64,000 bases of DNA, taken from positions 1 to 64,000 of the forward strand of contig DATKRZ010000067.1 in NCBI GenBank assembly GCA_035531955.1. Reading direction: 5' to 3'. Both the position numbers and the translations under genes were made by a program. The stretch is from Bog-756 sp035531955. Lineage in GTDB: Bacteria > Actinomycetota > Acidimicrobiia > Acidimicrobiales > RAAP-2. This document shows, one piece after another, positions 62,831 to 64,000 of this stretch; the stretch's first letter is position 1; every line of letters starts with the position of its first letter. The notes under the pieces were generated by a model. That model was given only the letters and a program-made list of their open reading frames with translations, was not told where the DNA came from and ran no database searches.

Positions 62831-63592
62831 TCAGGGTGGAGCCAACTCAGCGACTACGTGGAGCTGCGAAGCCATCCACCGGTAGGGATCGGTCGTCCCC
62901 GCCCTCTCTTCCGCCTCGAGCAGGAGCTGGAGTTCATCGGGATCGGGGGGGATGGCGTCGGTCGGGATGGCGTCGTTGAACACTCGAATGCCGTGCCAGG
63001 TGAGCATCCGCAGCCCGGCGGCGTCGAGGGCCGAATCAATGTCCTCGATGCGGTCCGCTGTCGCCGGCAGGCCCAACTCGTTCACGTACTCCTTCGACTC
63101 GAATGCCGAGAGAGCCCCCGCCCAATCGCCCCGGAGGCCAGGTCGCAATGCCAATGCATGGCCATTGCGGAAGGTCACTGAGAGGTGACCACCCCGTGCG
63201 AGGCGAGCCGCCAGGCTCGTGAGGGCGCGGGCTCGGTGGTCGAGGTACATCATCACACCGTGACAGCACACGAGATCGAATCGACGACCGGCCAAGACTC
63301 TGTCGAGCGCCTCGATGTGACCGTGCAGGAGCTCAACTCTGAGGTCGCGTGCCGATGCTCTGTCGGCACAGATCTGCAGGAGCTCTTCGGAGGGGTCAAC
63401 TCCGGTGACGTGGCAACCCCCAGCAGCCAGGCGGAGGGCCTGGGTGCCTTGTCCGCAACCCACATCGAGAACGTCCATCCCGGCTCTGACGTACGTGGTG
63501 AGCTGGCGCGAGATGACCTCCTGGCGGATCACGTTGCGAAGATGGCCGAGCCGCTCGATCCATTGCGCCTCGGCCGACTTGAACTCGGTCAC
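62831..63592 (-). CDS. class I SAM-dependent methyltransferase, paralogue of 20951-21841
   Basis: A 253-residue methyltransferase. Motif I is MDVLDVGCGQGTQALRLAAG, motif II HVTGVDPSEELLQI and motif IV FDLVCCHGVMMYLDHRARAL. The C-terminal part (HALALRPGLRGDWAGALSAF and LTWHGIRVFND) matches the pattern of the 21-kb gene, so they are paralogues of the CmoM-like type. Substrate unknown. GTG start. Confidence 0.85.
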   Translation of the reverse strand: MTEFKSAEAQWIERLGHLRNVIRQEVISRQLTTYVRAGMDVLDVGCGQGTQALRLAAGGCHVTGVDPSEELLQICADRASARDLRVELLHGHIEALDRVLAGRRFDLVCCHGVMMYLDHRARALTSLAARLARGGHLSVTFRNGHALALRPGLRGDWAGALSAFESKEYVNELGLPATADRIEDIDSALDAAGLRMLTWHGIRVFNDAIPTDAIPPDPDELQLLLEAEERAGTTDPYRWMASQLHVVAELAPP

Positions 63593-63717
63593 GTGTCCAT
63601 GATCTCAGGTCGGGGGTCACCCACCCGGCAGCGGGGGAACGGTGGTACGGACCAACAGAACGGCGCAGCCAGGTCCCGGTCAACCCGCCGGCCGTGGCGT
63701 CGCCCTGGAGCGCCGGC

Positions 63718-64000
63718 TCAGAGCACCTTGGACAGGAAGACCCGGGTCCGCTCGTGCCGCGGGGCGGACAACACCGTTTCGGGGGGCCCGCTCTCGACCA
63801 CCACGCCGCCGTCCATGAACACCACTGTGTCCCCGACCTCCCGGGCGAATCCCATCTCGTGGGTCACCACGATCATGGTCATGCCGTCGTCGGCCAGCCC
63901 CCGCATGACGTCGAGGACATCACCCACCAGCTCCGGGTCGAGCGCCGAGGTGGGCTCGTCGAACAGCATCAGCTTGGGCTCCATGGCCAGGGCCCGGGCG
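63718..64000 (-). CDS. polar amino acid ABC transporter ATP-binding protein, C-terminal part
   Basis: Only the last ~94 codons are inside the window; the gene continues beyond base 64000. Walker B LMLFDEPTSALDPE, the D-loop and the switch His in VTHEMGFAREVGD are clear, followed by VVFMDGGVVVESGPPE. This tail is of the GlnQ/ArtP polar-amino-acid family. The Walker A part is outside. Confidence 0.9.
   Translation of the reverse strand, partial: ARALAMEPKLMLFDEPTSALDPELVGDVLDVMRGLADDGMTMIVVTHEMGFAREVGDTVVFMDGGVVVESGPPETVLSAPRHERTRVFLSKVL

Noticed and set aside
1..64000. CRISPR array, prophage, intact insertion sequence or toxin-antitoxin pair
   Set aside because: No regularly spaced repeats, no integrase or transposase motifs and no recognisable toxin-antitoxin pair were found on either strand.

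Overview
The window is a high-GC actinobacterial chromosome segment that spans the replication origin. The gene order trxB-trxA-cwlM / parB-parA-rsmG-jag-yidC-yidD-rnpA-rpmH / dnaA-dnaN-recF-dciA-like-gyrB-gyrA-tRNA-Ile is the classical actinobacterial origin layout. The Cys-x-x-Cys thioredoxin reductase, the CwlM-like protein, several luciferase-like flavin enzymes and the DGGxFxFGDAxFYGS repeats point to Actinomycetota, probably an Acidimicrobiia-type lineage; the class is inference.

Bases 1-19,500 are the conserved core. After a DegV tail and a small membrane protein come the thioredoxin pair and a pseudo-amidase. A convergent intergenic region carries two perfect inverted repeats. The minus-strand block from rpmH down to parB runs in tight, often 4-nt-overlapping translation units and is interrupted by a parS region (5652-6096). 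The plus-strand block runs from dnaA to gyrA, with oriC between dnaA and dnaN, and closes with tRNA-Ile(GAT).

Bases 19,500-45,000 are accessory and oxidoreductive: luciferase-like monooxygenases, FAD enzymes, a cytochrome P450, an esterase, a two-hotdog thioesterase-like protein, a phytanoyl-CoA-type dioxygenase, secreted proteins, TetR and GntR regulators and a K+ channel. Several genes here are broken: an alpha/beta hydrolase, a class III cyclase and a small membrane protein. At about 37.1-38.0 kb a lower-GC membrane gene is preceded by roughly 400 nt with no credible coding gene but clear complementary arms. I consider this a candidate structured RNA and the most interesting unexplained element.

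Bases 45,700-64,000 hold a sulfatase, nitroreductase, acyl-CoA synthetase, SRPBCC protein, F420-type oxidoreductase, beta-carbonic anhydrase, CtaG-like membrane protein, RodZ-like protein, pirin, LCP cell-wall ligase, Baeyer-Villiger-type monooxygenase, a methyltransferase paralogous to the one at 21 kb, and the end of an amino-acid ABC ATPase. Two further genes here are broken (a SIMPL lipoprotein and a beta-propeller protein). Because many breaks are single-base, assembly errors must be excluded before calling all of them pseudogenes.

Functionally, the core encodes replication initiation, clamp, gyrase, chromosome segregation, ribosome and membrane-protein biogenesis and redox control. The flanks look like actinobacterial catabolism of hydrophobic or xenobiotic substrates plus cell-envelope maintenance. 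No CRISPR array, prophage or intact transposon is visible.
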